In this document: positions 23,041-36,600 of the stretch, piece after piece | How positions within the stretch are numbered: position 1 is the stretch's first letter | Layout: every line of letters begins with the position of its first letter | Assembly: GCA_036937835.1 (NCBI GenBank) | Contig: CM072876.1 | Coordinates: forward strand, 9,985,501-10,049,500 | Length of the DNA stretch: 64,000 nucleotides | Origin: Pampus argenteus | Lineage: Eukaryota; Chordata; Actinopteri; Scombriformes; Stromateidae | Reading direction: 5' to 3' | Made by a program: the position numbers and the translations under genes | Notes under the pieces: model-generated | What the model was told of the DNA's origin: nothing | What the model saw: the letters and a program-made list of their open reading frames with translations, nothing else | Database searches by the model: none

Positions 23041-26000
23041 GCAGACATACAAGAAAGAGAGAAAAAAAACATTTGTGTTTTAATACCAATTCCCATTCTG
23101 ATCGCCCTCGAATCATTTGATCAGCATCCTACTATATAATCAAGACAATTATTACCAATCATTACCAAAGCATTAACAATTATCACTGTGTTTTGAATCG
23201 GTGATGGTGTTGCCAGCAAAGTATACGTTAGCTAATGATGCTTGGGATTGCTAATTGATCTAAGTTAACTGCAGCAATTACTCTGAAGTCAGGTGTGTCA
23301 ATAGTCCAGACGAGGAACTGCATTTTGAGTTCAGCAGCAGTTCAGTTACGTAACAATTTAAAAAAGCCTTTTACTGTACCCATCTTGTTCTGGTCTTGAG
23401 ACGTGGACAGCTGACAGGCAAAATACTCAACACATTTTAGAAGTGGTTTCGAACAGATCTGGCAGACACATTATCAGCCAATATCAAATATTTAATGAGG
23501 TATCGCTGTTTTTACTTTTACAGACGTGCAGGTGTCACTGGATCCACTCAGACAGTCAAAATGACGTATCGCCAGCTACTTGCGATCCGTTTACCAAAGT
23601 GAATGAGAATAAATGACAATCTCAAGCCCTCTGTGGTGGTAAATTGTTTGAGGCGTTTGCTCAGTTACAACTAACAATTTCATGCTGTCAGTGTGGGTAG
23701 GCCCATATACAAGAAAACCCTTTCATTTAATTAAAACCCTCTTTTTGTGCCTCTCTTTATAGAGCCGTCCAAAGCAAAAACTGATCATCAGGAGAAATAT
23801 GACCTCCTATACTAAGTTATTATTCCTTGTCTACTGAAATGTTTTCTACACCCTGCTGGCTAAAGGATAGTCCATACTGAACTACAGCTGGACTTGGCTC
23901 AGCCCCCACTAGTGTATAGTCAGTGGAAACAAGTTTCTTTAAGTAAACTTTCTTTTGGGTTGTTTCTATCATGTATCAAGCTTTGGCAGCTATGTCAAGG
24001 GGAATAATGTGAGAACATCCTGCAGGTTTTAAACTTTAGCACCAATTCCCACTTGACATGTTTTTTTCAATACCTGCAAATGACCAGATAGGGAAAACTC
24101 TCAACACTGTCTAGCCCTGTAACCCTTAGCACTCCATAGGTTACTGCACAACGCAAATTATGAAATTAATAATAGTGACACTCAAGAAGCTGGAATAAAG
24201 AGAATTTTAGAATTTTCTTTTTCTTGGAAAAAAAGGACTCGAGCCAATTAATCGATTATTAAAATAGTTTCTGAAAGTTGCTCTTTCTTCCACTTTACTT
24301 TAGATCAGCGCAGCATCAGGTTCTTATTAGCAGCAGTGTATTAAAACTACCTCAAGGGCGGCAGGACCAATGTGCATCATCAGTGTCAGTAAATACTCTG
24401 CTAAATTAAAACCATGATGCAAAATCTCGTGTCCCCAACTGTAATTTGTGGCATGTTTTAGTAAATCAATGCGTCAGTTTTTTTTCCACATCCAGAGATG
24501 TGGAAAAAAAACTGCTTTACAGCTCTGGTACTTTGCTACTATTAAAGGAGACATGATTGACTGGCAGCACTCGCATAGCCCTCACTCACTTTCCTCTTTT
24601 GTTACAGCAGACACACTCACAGTATGCCTCCTACACACATTCCTCTAAAAACCATTTTTGAATGAGACTGTCCTGTTCAATCACTAATGATCTGAAGCTT
24701 TTTCTGCTGACGGGAACAGAATAGGGTAGCATAAATGTATCAACACTCAATCCGTCATCCTACTTAGACTCACATAAATTTCAGTCAGTACGGGTACCCC
24801 AGAGGCCCAAACTGGCTGATAATAAATTCTCTGGCATTAACATAAAGATCAAGCCATGAGGTCAACTGTTCAGGCTTGTCTCCCCACCAGGACTCTCAAA
24901 CCTGTCAGAGTGTAGCTATGGTTTATGGCCTAAAGCCCTCCCCTCTCCAAAACCAATGTGACACACACACAATGTGACGACGTACACACATACACACACA
25001 CACTTGATGTGACGGTCTGTCATTATAATAATATTCCTATTTAAATGCATGGACTGCTATTTTGCTAAAGGTCCTTGTGTGAAGTGGTGCTTCAGCAGGG
25101 ACAGATGTGTATATATATTTTTTTCTCCATAGATTCCTCATAGGTCACAGTGGTGGTGATGGTCTTGGACACTTTTTAGAGGTAATTTAACACACACGCT
25201 GAATGCATAAAGTCACTCTCTACGTCGCCATAGTAACATCTGCCTGAAGAATTGAAATAGCAACCATTCTGCTGCTTTACAGACAGCCTATTTTATCATT
25301 TAGAAACACAAATACACGTGGACAGAGACAGTAATTATACAATTTTGGTGGAACACTATACCATGTAGGATTATGTCCTTCTTTAAACACTGCTCATGTT
25401 CAGAATTACATCTTTGCTGAAGAAACGACACAACATCTCCAAGATAGCAGAAAATGAGAGAGCAGGGAAACTGCTGGTTTCTCTCCGATGCTGGAATTTA
25501 TCTCGGGCTCCGCCTGGGCAACTGCATTTCAAGTTCAGACCTTCTTTCTAGGAATAAAAAGTGACTGTTACGAAAAGGCCAAACTCTTGTTAAATACCGA
25601 GATACAATAGGTAGGGCAAGGTAAAAACAACAACAACAACATAACAAGACTTCACACATGTCATAAGCCATGAACATCCATCAACAACTGTGCTTATCCT
25701 CGTAATGTTTGACATAATGGAACCATACACTACTGTTTGTTCCCATGAGCGAAAAAATTGTTAGTGTTGTGTTCAACAATAGCAGGTCCCCTTCACCCCA
25801 TGTTTCCATTGAGTTTCTCTGTTTTCTCTCCACAGGCCATCACAGCACTGTCCTATTTCCTCCCTTAGACAGGAAGCAGGAACCTGAAGCACCACAGGAA
25901 ACATTACCTCCATATCTTTGGTCTGCACTCTGTAACTCCTAACTGTGATAGGTTATTTAATCACCGGATTACTGCGTGGCTAAAGAGAGGAAGACCAAAA

Positions 26001-26280
26001 AGTTTGAGGCAGTCACAGCAGTCACTGACAAGCATTCGGCCAAATTGATGCAGAAATAGACAAAAAAAAAAAAAGAAACACTCTATTGGAAGGCCAATGG
26101 ATTTATTTCAAAAGATAAGGCTTAAGAAGCTAAATAAAAAATATACATGCTGTAAGTGTGCATTTCCACAGGCAAATGCCTAAACAACCTGTACTGTCAA
26201 AATATAACACCACAACACCAGGAAATATGTCACAGCATGTCCGATTCCCTGATGGGGTAGAGCACTCTGCCAGAATAATA
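23041..26280. other. Non-coding AT-rich sequence
   Basis: No coding region was recognised. It holds short AC patches near 24960-25000, an (AAC)5 run near 25627 and a TTAATCGATTATTAAAATAG string near 24248-24267. The last resembles a terminal segment of old DNA-transposon copies in fish but is too short to assign. Confidence 0.65.
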
Positions 26281-26523
26281 CCGCTGGGCATCCCTCACCT
26301 TTGCCCTCTATGTATGACAGTCGATGGCAAAACATATGGCGGTGCCAGCAGAAGCGGTGTCTGTGTAAGGTGGGGAAAGGGTAGCACCAATCGGCGTGCA
26401 ACCGCGGCCCCACCCGGGGTCACGCTGATTGCAGGCTGGCACCTGCAGGGTGATGCTGTGGACTATGTTTGCGAGGGAAGGGTACTGCGGTTCCTGGCAC
26501 AGAAGAAGGGGGACACTGTCTGA
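26281..26523. other. Small GC- and CpG-rich patch of unknown nature
   Basis: This is the most GC-rich and CpG-dense stretch seen in the window, with about a dozen CpG by eye in 240 bp, including a CCGCGGCCCC string. The flanks are AT-rich and CpG-poor. A plus-strand frame is open from 26158 to 26523 (121 codons). The minus strand is also largely open, with an acceptor-like CTTCTTCTGTGCCAG near 26498 and a donor-like AAAG|GTGAGG near 26299. Neither translation is recognisable. It may be a non-coding or lineage-specific exon, an old insertion, or a small unmethylated island. Confidence 0.4.
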
Positions 26524-29500
26524 ATGACCTTCACACCTCAACACCCTGAGACAACTGCTGCACCTCATGAGATAAATAGTGGAGAAAAAAAAAAAAAGAA
26601 AAAGGAGTGAACCTGAGGTGACCTGAACATAGAATGTAATGTTCTTCAATAATTTTATTTAAAGTTTAGCTTTTCATCCTGACTAATTGCAACAAGAGAA
26701 ATGTGTTGGAGAATTAAACATTTGGTGGACAGAAATCATCAGGATTTTCCTTGAGAATTAGTTATTAGAGATGGTAAGCTCTGCCCTTTATACCCTTCCT
26801 CTGGAGAATGATTAATTTCAAATAGGTGTAAAAAAAATTATTCAGACGTTATCAGAGACATTCTTTATTTCAGGCAAGGTGAAAATATGTTTCGAGAAAC
26901 CATAGAAATTATAAAAAAAAAATGTGTGCAGACACCAGTTTTCATTCAAAAGTGTTTGCTTACAGCAGCATCTTTGCCTCGTAGCCTTTGATTTATCTCT
27001 TTCTGTGTAAACAGTTGTGTTTGAATTAAAAACTAAATTTGAGCAAACATGGTAAATGCAGATCATTTACACTACAGTAGATGAGATGTCTTCTCCGTTG
27101 CAGCCCGTGTTATAGGGGAGTCATTTTACACAAAAACAATCCTCCCTTGTGCAGCAGCTCAGCTGTCATAAATAACTGCAGGTTTACACATCTGACTTGA
27201 ACATGACTTTTTTCATGCTGACTGACTTTAACAATTAACCCTTTCAGATTGGGGATAACACCTGGGGCAAAACCAACGAACTTCTGCAGCAACACAGGAT
27301 CCATGTACACGCACGCACACACACACACACAGACACACACCCCTCCACTGCTTTGTGGAAACATCTAACCATCCATCATCATCTCACACTCACTCTGTCC
27401 TGACAAGTGATGGATGTGTGTGTTCATCGTTGCAGGGGCAACGAGGTGTGGCAGCGAGTGTGTGCGCTGATGTTTGTAAGTGTTGGTGTGAATGTAAATG
27501 AAACATCGAGTGTGTGTGTTCCTGCTTGTTTGTATGCATGCACGTGTGAGTGTGTTGACTGTCTATGAAAAGGGAATGCTGTATGGATGCTGGTTCATGC
27601 TTATTATGGCTTTAACACAGCTTTTTGTCCTTCAAGGTCTTCACTGTCTCCCAGCGCAGGTTTTTAAAATGCCAGCCATGAAAACAATTACATTTATGCC
27701 AAGGTTACATCTTTGCTGTCATAACAACTACAACACACTCTCAGATCCAGTACCTCTTTTTAAAAAGACAGTCAGTAATCCTTTTTTATTACTGCACTGC
27801 ATCTGCATGCCGACACAAACAACATCAGACAGACTACTTCTCTCATCACCTCTTTCTTTCAAAAGCAGTAGCTGGTTTATTTGTTGTTGTTTTTGTTGTT
27901 GTTGTTTTTTTCAGCCATTCCAGGCAACATGGGGCTTTGTGATAAAGAAAAGCACCAGACAAAGCCCATCATGTTCAGCCAGTAACAGTGACACATCAAA
28001 GAAGCCCAAAAAAAAAAAACTCTGTCAGACAAATATCTGAGCTGATCTATGACCCCAGTCAGGCTGCAACGCTTTCAGATGACGCACATTGGCTTCCTGA
28101 ACATGAAAGAGGTGGCTTCAACGTGTATACGTTCACACATGGTCTCACACACTCCCCCTCCTTCCATTTTAATGGCAGCGTACTCATTTGATAGCAGGAT
28201 AATATTCTGTTTTAATCAGACTCACAGAGTGAAATGTTTTATAAATAGTTTCAGCACGATCAATTCAATTCAATTTGACTGCAGAAAAACAAAAAAGGGC
28301 ATCCAGAGCAACACTTTCAATGGCAAGACTGTGCTTAAAAACAACAACAAAAAAAGAATGATTGGTGCACTGAGGATCAAGCAAAAATGTCAACACAAGC
28401 AGGCACTCTAGCAGGAAAAAAAGAAAGTGGGAGGTTGTTTTTTTTTTTTTTAACCACCTGCAGCAATCTTTGCCGTCACAGAGGCCCACATGCACCAGTG
28501 GAAATGAAATGCTCTTTTTTTTTTTTTACCCCAGTAACATCAGCATACTGGTGAGAAAGAAGGAAATAAGCTAATGATACCATGTTTAACAAGTCAGGGA
28601 CCAGCTGCCTGTCTATTACTTTTCTAACAAGCCAAGAATGTTGGACGAGTAACAGACAAGCTGGCAGCCTGCAGCCTTTTTTCTGAATCGTAACAGACTG
28701 GAATCACTTCAGTCCTGACGTGAACGCCACAATCAATGATCTGTCTCGTGGAAATGCTTGTTACCTACCGCATTTATACAAGAAATAACATTTCATCACA
28801 TTGCCTTATCAAAGCAGTGAATCACCACATCCGATCAGACCCTGAGGTAACGACGACGGCGATATTAAGAATACAAACTATAATTAAACTGCCTGACACA
28901 CTCATCAAGTTGTCACAATGTAATGAATGAACTCTGTGCACTAAAAAGGGGGCTGGTTCAAGGTGGAGGTTTTTTATCAAAAGCACTGGCCCAAAGGCCA
29001 CGTTTCTATTCTGAGAACAGACTCCACATAATAATAATAATGTGAAGACTCTTCCAGGTCGACTTTACTGTCAATAACAGAGATGTGAAACACAAACAGG
29101 AGAGAATGAAGAAGGGTTGTGATTCACAAGGTAGTCAACAAAGGTCGTCAGATGTAGCCAAAATACATGCTGGCCTGGAAGCAAACCAAAAGAGGACACC
29201 GTCTCATCCGTACAGCATTTCAATCTCATAAAGGCTGGTTGCAGTGCAAAATAATTACTTAGTATTTAGAAATATTAGAATCATGGTAGAAGTATTTAGT
29301 TTAATTTCTCTTGACTTATTCCTTTTTGACTCCTTTCTATTACAGTAAAGGTCAAATATTGTTCCTGCATGGCATGTATTGTTTAAAAGCAACACTTCTT
29401 TGGCTATGGCATGTCCCACTGGGCTCAGTATACTCGTGTATATGTATCCTTACATGGTTGTGAAGATTACAATTCAGCGGCATACAATGGAATATAAAGG

Positions 29501-31099
29501 CAGTCATTAAAACTCTGTTTAGCCAAGCCTCCAATGAGACCTCTACTTAGTTTCATAAATTGATATGATTCTGTTCCATTAGAAAAGCGATTACACACAG
29601 ATGTTTGATTTATGCAACACAGCTAATGTTTGTAACAGATATGCTACATGTGGATGAACGTACGCTGTACTCCTTTTAAAAAATAAATCAATATTTTGGA
29701 GCGTTTTGGACTGTGTGAGCATACTTATACAAATGTGTTTGTCTTTAACGGAGAGGGGGGGGAGGGGACAATGGCTGTGGTTTGTGATTCACCTGACCGT
29801 TGGAGGGCTACATGCCTTTGTGTGTGTGTGTATGTCTGACATTTTAAGTCACACAGACAGTACACTCAGATCACTTTACAGGAAAAGTTGCTGATAAAAG
29901 GAAATTCAGTGCATGTTTCAACTTATGTTCGCCATATGACGTGGCGCAAGGATCGAGTGACTAGGAGGCCATCTAGTTTATGACTTAGGGTGTAATGAGG
30001 AGAAAATTATCAGGTGTTGTTTCATGAACAATCGTACTGCCTCACAAATGTGAAATAGATCACAATGACAGCCATTCAAACGTGCTTGCTAACTTGCTAT
30101 GACAACTCCTCACAATACTGTAATGTAATTACGTTATTTCTTCTTGTTTAAAACATTGTGGCCCATTAGTTGCTTCTTGCGGCAACCATAACTAGTCAGA
30201 AACCAGAGCTTGTGACAATTGTGTGTGCATATGATATGATAGAGAGAGAGAACAAACGGACGTGCTAATAAAACTTGGATATCATTATTACAGAGGCCAA
30301 CAAACGTCTCAAGACCTTTTCCTTTTTGTGAAAGGCTGCTGCTTATTGACAAACGATGCTGTGGTTATTAGACTGGACTGCTTGCAAGGCATTCTGGGAC
30401 AATTGACTGAATATGTAGGTGGAAGAAATTTAAAACCGTACAGAACCTTTTAAAGGTTATGAACTGTCTTCTCCCTTTTACATTTTTTTTTTTTATTCCA
30501 TAAAGGCATTTAAGCATTTATTGCTATGGCTTGATGGCAGTACTATAAAGCAATATAGTACAAAGTACTGCACCAAGCATTTGCCTTTTTCAAGCTGACC
30601 CACTTACTTAAAATTTCAAATGGAGAAAGAGATGAGATACCATGAGATATCAGAACTTATAAGTTACACTGCAAACTTTTGGACATAATTCCCAAATCTT
30701 CCATTCTCAAGTCATAGACCTCCTGATGAATATTTAACCCCATTCCTATTACAGAACATTTTCCTCTCAGTTCAAAGCTCTGATCTTGATGGGCTCATGT
30801 TGATGACTAAAGAGTTCCCGCTAAAGAAAAAAAAAAAGGATACATGTAAAGACAGCAAACCAGTGAACAAAGGGAATGTCTGATTACACAGAATGACAAA
30901 TCACACGGTTTTTAAATGATGCGGTTTTGCATGAATGGGATTTTCTATTAAATAAATTCTAATACGGTTGCAATGATTTATGATCAAACATGGGAATTAC
31001 CTACTAACTAACATACAATAACTAATTTGTTAGCAATGGCCTCAAACGGAGCAATATACATTCTATTTTTAGGACTATAAGAAAACAAACAGATTACAT
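26524..31099. other. Non-coding AT-rich sequence
   Basis: It contains T12-T14 runs near 28438 and 28517, a GTT-rich tract at about 27881-27910 ending in TTTTTTTCAG, an AC patch near 27309-27342 and TG patches near 29820. The 180-codon open frame at 27498-28040 (plus) spans these biased tracts and has no recognisable domain. 28720-28960 is repeat-free and looks like possible conserved non-coding DNA. Confidence 0.65.
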
Positions 31100-31620
31100 A
31101 ATTATTATTATTGTAAGAACTGTATGATGATTTATGAGGAGCAGTAACAGGCGTGTATTATCGCATTCATTAAACAATTAATCATATCAAAGGCAATAAT
31201 ACTGCTGGGACAAGTACACAAGTTTTTTTCTTTGTTTTCTTTGATCCGAAACTGGATCGCGACCAAAGAAGTGCATTCCAGAGGCATTTTAAGGATTAAT
31301 CATGCATTCCTTGCTGCATCCAGTCTTTCACTCCCAGGAGTGCCGCGCTCACTTCATTAAAATCCTGAAAGGGGTTTTCTGTGGAAAATTATTTTGGCGG
31401 TGCAGTAATTACAATGACACATCATAACCACAGAGATAATTAATAGCAAAATGATAGGTGCCTGTTAAAATAAATGGCTTTGACATTCCCTTCACATTGC
31501 CTCAAGATAATAAAAAAACTCAGATAAACAAGCTGCGACTGTTTCTTGTTTGACACGAGGTAGAGTAATCCTTAAATCCATTACAACGTGAGTAGCATCA
31601 ACAGCTCCTCTAACCTTTTA
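31100..31620. other. Candidate conserved non-coding element
   Basis: Apart from a short ATT repeat at its start, about 500 bp lack simple repeats, and both strands are closed by stops. Homeodomain-type cores are dense (TTAATCAT, GTAATTACAA, ATAATTAATAG), alongside GGCGGTGCAG and ACACGAGGTAGAG strings. This texture is typical of vertebrate developmental enhancers. Only a cross-species alignment can confirm it. Confidence 0.3.
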
Positions 31621-33661
31621 AGATTTCAATTGATCCATATGCAGAGAACAGAGTGCTTGATTCCACACATCAAGTAGGAACGGATGTGCAATATAGACAA
31701 AAACTTAAAATCTGTCAGCTAAAACAGACTCTGCTAATGTAATATCCAGCCAAACAGTGGTGGGGTAAATCTAACTGCAGATAAAAAAAAGGGCAACTCT
31801 GAAAATGATATCTGAAAGTGAACTAAAATTAACTTGAAATGGGATTATCATTCAACAAAAGTCTGCAGTTTAATGGGCAGAAGTGACAGACTGCGCTACT
31901 GCTTTCTGTGGGGTAGTGGGTGGAAGAAAAGGTGAGCTCGGTGACATTTTTTCACCGGCATGGTGCCGTCGACTGGGAGGCCCCTGGAGGCTTACAGTGG
32001 TGCGAGAGAACCGTCTTGACTGTAGGACCTACTGACCCTGAGTCCGATTGTGCTCCACAGGCTGATGGTGCGCAGCCATCCAAAGCTTAGGCAGAGAGAT
32101 AATGGATGGCAACAGGTGACAGCTCTCTAAGGAGCCCCCCTCTTTACTAGGGGAGAAACAATAAAGGGAAGCTGGACGGAGAGCAGGATATAAGATCTGC
32201 AGTTTCTTTTGGTGATCCGCTGAGGTTGTAGAGGAGTGTACAGTTTAATATTTGATGGTTACATGCACATATGCGGACACTGCAACAGATGCTCCAATCA
32301 ACACCTTATGCTGAGAGTACTGATTTGATTTGTCAAAACCAGACAACTGCAGGACACATATATCACTTACATAACCCTATCTGTCATATGCCAGCGTATT
32401 GGTGCAGCATTACCCATACTTTGCTCCACAGGGAAAATGACATCTAAAAATCTAAATTGTAGGGACTTTTTTTTTTTTTTTTACCATGTTAATATTTTCC
32501 CAAAGCTGCCAACGTGTTATTGAATGTTTAGTGATTCAGAGCTACCGAGCACGTGTCATGAAGCGAAAACCTCTCAAATCAAATTAATGGAAGAAGCTAT
32601 TGCCCTATAATTTGCCAAGTCCTCTCACCACTCCACCCCACTGTCAATTTTTGAATCCCAAATCAAGCTCGGACAAGTGCGCTTGATGAGATGTTTAAGT
32701 CCTGTGTTTGTTCTCATATCTATAATGATGTCTAGGCAAGTTTTTAGGTTAAGAGAGGATGTTCTTTTGCCAAGACAAGTTACAGGCGTAAAACTACTCT
32801 ATGTTTATCCTCACACAATTGCGGTTACTGGCTAATTTATTTGTGAACCACAGATTACAGAAAAAAATAATTCCCTGTGTTTGATGATGATGTTCCCACG
32901 AGAAACGGAAAAGATAAGCACTAACTTGCGCACTGTGGTAAAACTACTGCGGAATTAATGAAAGTAGTAAGATCTAAAATTTTCCATACTGTGGATGAGT
33001 TTGTATGCGAACTTGTACGCATAGCATCGCTTTATGGGGATTATCCCCTTGCACTCAGATTAAAGTGATTTTTAAGTACCTGTATTTTCCACACAGCAGC
33101 TCCCCTAGATATGGCTCTGTAATCTCCTTAGCGACTAGAGAGAGCACACTGGAGCAGCTTTAGACAATTTAGCTCACAGTTCCAATATGTAACACATAAT
33201 AAAGTGCCCAAACTCCTTTTGCTAAACTAACCCAGCGCAGGTGGCCATCTATCATTGCACATACACTCCAGGTGACAGTACCATCTGCTGCTCCCTCCGC
33301 CTTGCCAGAACTTCCCTTACATATGTAGATGAAGTTAACGGGACAGTTGACAAAGATATGAAAAACCTCATTTCCTTTACTGCACTGCATGTGTAATTTA
33401 TTCTTATTCCTTACTATGCTTATTGCCATGCTATAGTCTTACACTGTTAATCTGTATCATTCTCTTTACATGGCATGCTGTACTTATTTCATTTAAAAAA
33501 AAAAAAAAAAAGAATCATAAAAATGTCATTTTCTTAATGTATTGCTCCTTTCGGATGTATTATATGCTATACCAAAAAGGTCAGGCATAAGATTGCCTCC
33601 ACTCTCCAGTATTCACTCAAGCATCCTTGCCCACAAATCTTCGTCCCCTCCCCAGGGCCAG
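31621..33661. other. Non-coding sequence
   Basis: A moderately GC-richer patch at about 31920-32180 contains CGGCATGGTGCCG and an acceptor-like TGCTCCACAG, but no open frame with a recognisable product. A T14 run lies near 32468 and an A16 run near 33495. Confidence 0.6.
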
Positions 33662-33698
33662 CACTGCCATGTCCCACTCTTACGACGACATGGCAGTG
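33662..33698. repeat. Inverted repeat, 12-bp perfect arms, 13-nt loop
   Basis: CACTGCCATGTC at 33662-33673 is the exact reverse complement of GACATGGCAGTG at 33687-33698. It folds as a 37-nt hairpin in RNA from either strand. Confidence 0.95.
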
Positions 33699-36600
33699 AC
33701 AGAGAAAATAAATAAACTAGCAGATAAATAAATAATTCTCTTCATTTTATGATGCTCTCTCGCTTTGTCCTCTGGCCATTTCGACAAGACATCTGTGCTC
33801 CTGTAACAACGTGCCGGTGGCGGTTAAGAAGCAGAGATACAAGGGCAAGGTCGACCTGGATGAAAGGCACTTTGTCAAGGCTGGAGGAGAGTAAAGTGAT
33901 CTAAAAGAGGCTGGTTTAATGGTCACTTGGTAAAGATCCAGATTCACTGATGGCTGTCTCAGTCTGAGGCACAAAAAAAAAAAAAAATTATCTGAATGAA
34001 ACAGTCTGAAAGGTTCAGTTTTACATACGGACGTCATACAGGTTTGAATTCATTGTGATAGCGGTATTAAATTTGTTCAGAAACAAAGCATAATCACAAT
34101 TACCAAGAACTCATGAATAATAAGCAGGTCCAAACCACAGAGACTCTGTATAAGCCATGGATGACTGCTAAACCCATTAAAATTATAATGCATGCATTTA
34201 CATTCTCATGGGAATTACTGTACAATACTGCAAAATTAAGTCTGGAATTGAAGTCTTTAACTAAAGAAGTTCTGGTGGAGGCGCATGCGTCGCCTAAAAT
34301 GTAAACAATAGCTGACTGAATTTAACGAGAAAATATCCTCATAAGCTTTACATTCACAGAGATGTAAATTGGTATTTAAAATAATAATTTTAAAGAGAAA
34401 GTTGAGATTTAAGCTGTCTCACAGATTTATGTAGTCCCCCCCTTTGGCATTAAGGCGTCTGTATCTTACTGTGGTTCCATAAGATTTCATCATCAATTAG
34501 AAGAATGCATGTTTGAGAATACAGAGCAGGCAGAGAGAATATTAAAAGCAAAAGAGACAGAAAGAGAGAGCAATGTAGAGAGACAGGCCGAGAGAGACCA
34601 AAGAGCACAGCAAAAGAAAGGCTCATCTTTCTATACAACTTTTGTATCTGGGAGGCAGATTTTGTCCCAGTTGTCTTCAGTGACTAGGAAGAGGAGGAAA
34701 AGAAGCAGTAACAACGAGGGCAGCGGGAGGCCATTGCTGGGTGGTGACATCAGTTCCCTGGTTTTACTGGCCTCTACCATACCGCAGCGATTTATGCTCA
34801 GAGAAGCTATGTGAGGGCCAAGGAGTTGTTCAAGTACATGTCTGTGTCCCAGCTAATCCCCGAGGAAATACAGACACACAGGAGCACCCCTGTGAGGGCT
34901 TTTAATCTCAAAAACTATTATCAAAGCTTGAACCTGTTAAGTGTTTTAATGAATATATTGCTGTCGCGAATATCTTCATGGAGGATACACATCCCGGAAA
35001 CCTGGAAACTGTGATGGTCATCACATCATCAATCATTAACATTATTAGCATTAGCAGCAGCCCTACGTTCATGTTTTCTCTTCAGTCACATTAGAATCAA
35101 TGTATATACATCACACATATAGGTGCAAGGCTATTGGTAAGACCAACACATTTCTTTAAATGGACAATGGTTCAGTTGAATATTTGCTAAGTCCAAATAG
35201 TTCTGGTGAGTTTTACTGTATAAGTACAACAACAAGATGATATAAATGAACAGAACTACGCTGAACGTCGCTGTAGTGAAAATGTGCTGCATTGTCTGCT
35301 GCGTGTAAGTTCTTGTGATGAAAAATGGTTACCGAGGTTACCATGATTCTGCCTTATGACTGTGTAAATCTCCTGATAGAGCTCATGCATATCCTTATTA
35401 GAGTATGCAGATGTTGAAACCCTGTTTCGACTCTCTCTCTCTCAAATTAACTCAACCCTCATTATCTCCCTGTTGAAATAAACCGCCAGGAAAATATGAG
35501 CAATTGTCTTGACACAGAAAAACAATTGCACAGATTTCAGAGACAACTTCATATTTAAGTTAACAGTGCAACAATCAGTTGTTGTTGCTGCCTACACTCA
35601 GAGTATTAACCGTGAAGAGGTTTGGAAATTACCAGATGTGTGAATGCAGGATTCACACTGGAAGGCTGCAATGTGACTTATTGACCAGTTCATCCGTTAC
35701 TATGTGCTGCCATTTTAGATTTCAGTGTAATTACAGTCTCACTGGGTAATCTGTGCCATCGACCGCCTGTTTCAAACAAACAACTCCCTCCAGGCAGGGA
35801 CTGCTGGTGTTGGCTGCTATGAACAGAATGACAGGGGCATGAAATAGGCTCAGACTGTGAAAGGTTGCAGACAAAGACGCCTGTCTCTACACAAACAAAC
35901 TGATGAGGGGAAATAAATTCGCGCAAACATTGGGTGTATACATCTGAGGACCGAGTCTACCTACATTAAAGCTTCACATCAGCTTCAGGATAGGTCACAT
36001 CCATTGTGCATCTTAAAATATATAAGTGCAATGTCAATACTATTCACTGCTGAATATGGAACCCAGTGTGACTTGAATATGGCATCAGGAAAGATACGCA
36101 ACACATTAAAGACAGTTTTACTTTACTGCAGTAATAACACATCAGGCAAAGTAGAATATTTCCGAATATTTTCATTAGAAGTCCGCTGATGGACAGAAGA
36201 CCACAGCTAAGTCTTCACTTCAGTGTGAGTGAAACTAATGGGACCAACTGAGAATGTGGTCTACAGTATTGTAGTAATGAGTCTTTCTGCACTATCTAGA
36301 TCTAGGTTAGAAGGGTCATCTAATTTACACTGTACATGATAGCACACAGTTGAATTGATCTTGGATTGAAAAATCCACACAAAAAAAATCTTTGTTACCT
36401 CAGTGACAGTCGCTTACTGTGGCCTCCACTGATCTTTGTTTGAATCAATACATGTGGAACTTTGCAGAGAAGACAGCAGCAGAATACATCTACATGTAAA
36501 AATGTCAGTAAGGTCATCGTACACCTACGTGCTTTAAAAGGCGCTGAAGGGGTCTGTGATGATTAATGCTTCTGTTGGTCAGTTATGTCCCCTGTCACCC

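Noticed and set aside
24241..24275. AATTAATCGATTATTAAAATAG string resembling ends of old fish DNA transposons
   Set aside because: Too short and without a partner end. A similar AATTAATCGATTAA word occurs near 41217, but neither can be assigned to an element.
27498..28040. 180-codon open frame, the longest in the window
   Set aside because: It crosses TG-rich and GTT-rich tracts, gives a low-complexity cysteine- and phenylalanine-rich product and has no known domain.
29965..29981. Third CTCF-like word (GGCCATCTAGTTT, minus strand)
   Set aside because: It matches only about 10 of 13 core positions, which is too weak to call.
34509..35014. Two overlapping open frames (ATGTGA overlap), plus strand
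   Set aside because: The operon-like overlap has no meaning in a vertebrate genome. Translations are unrecognised and the first begins with a charged low-complexity stretch.
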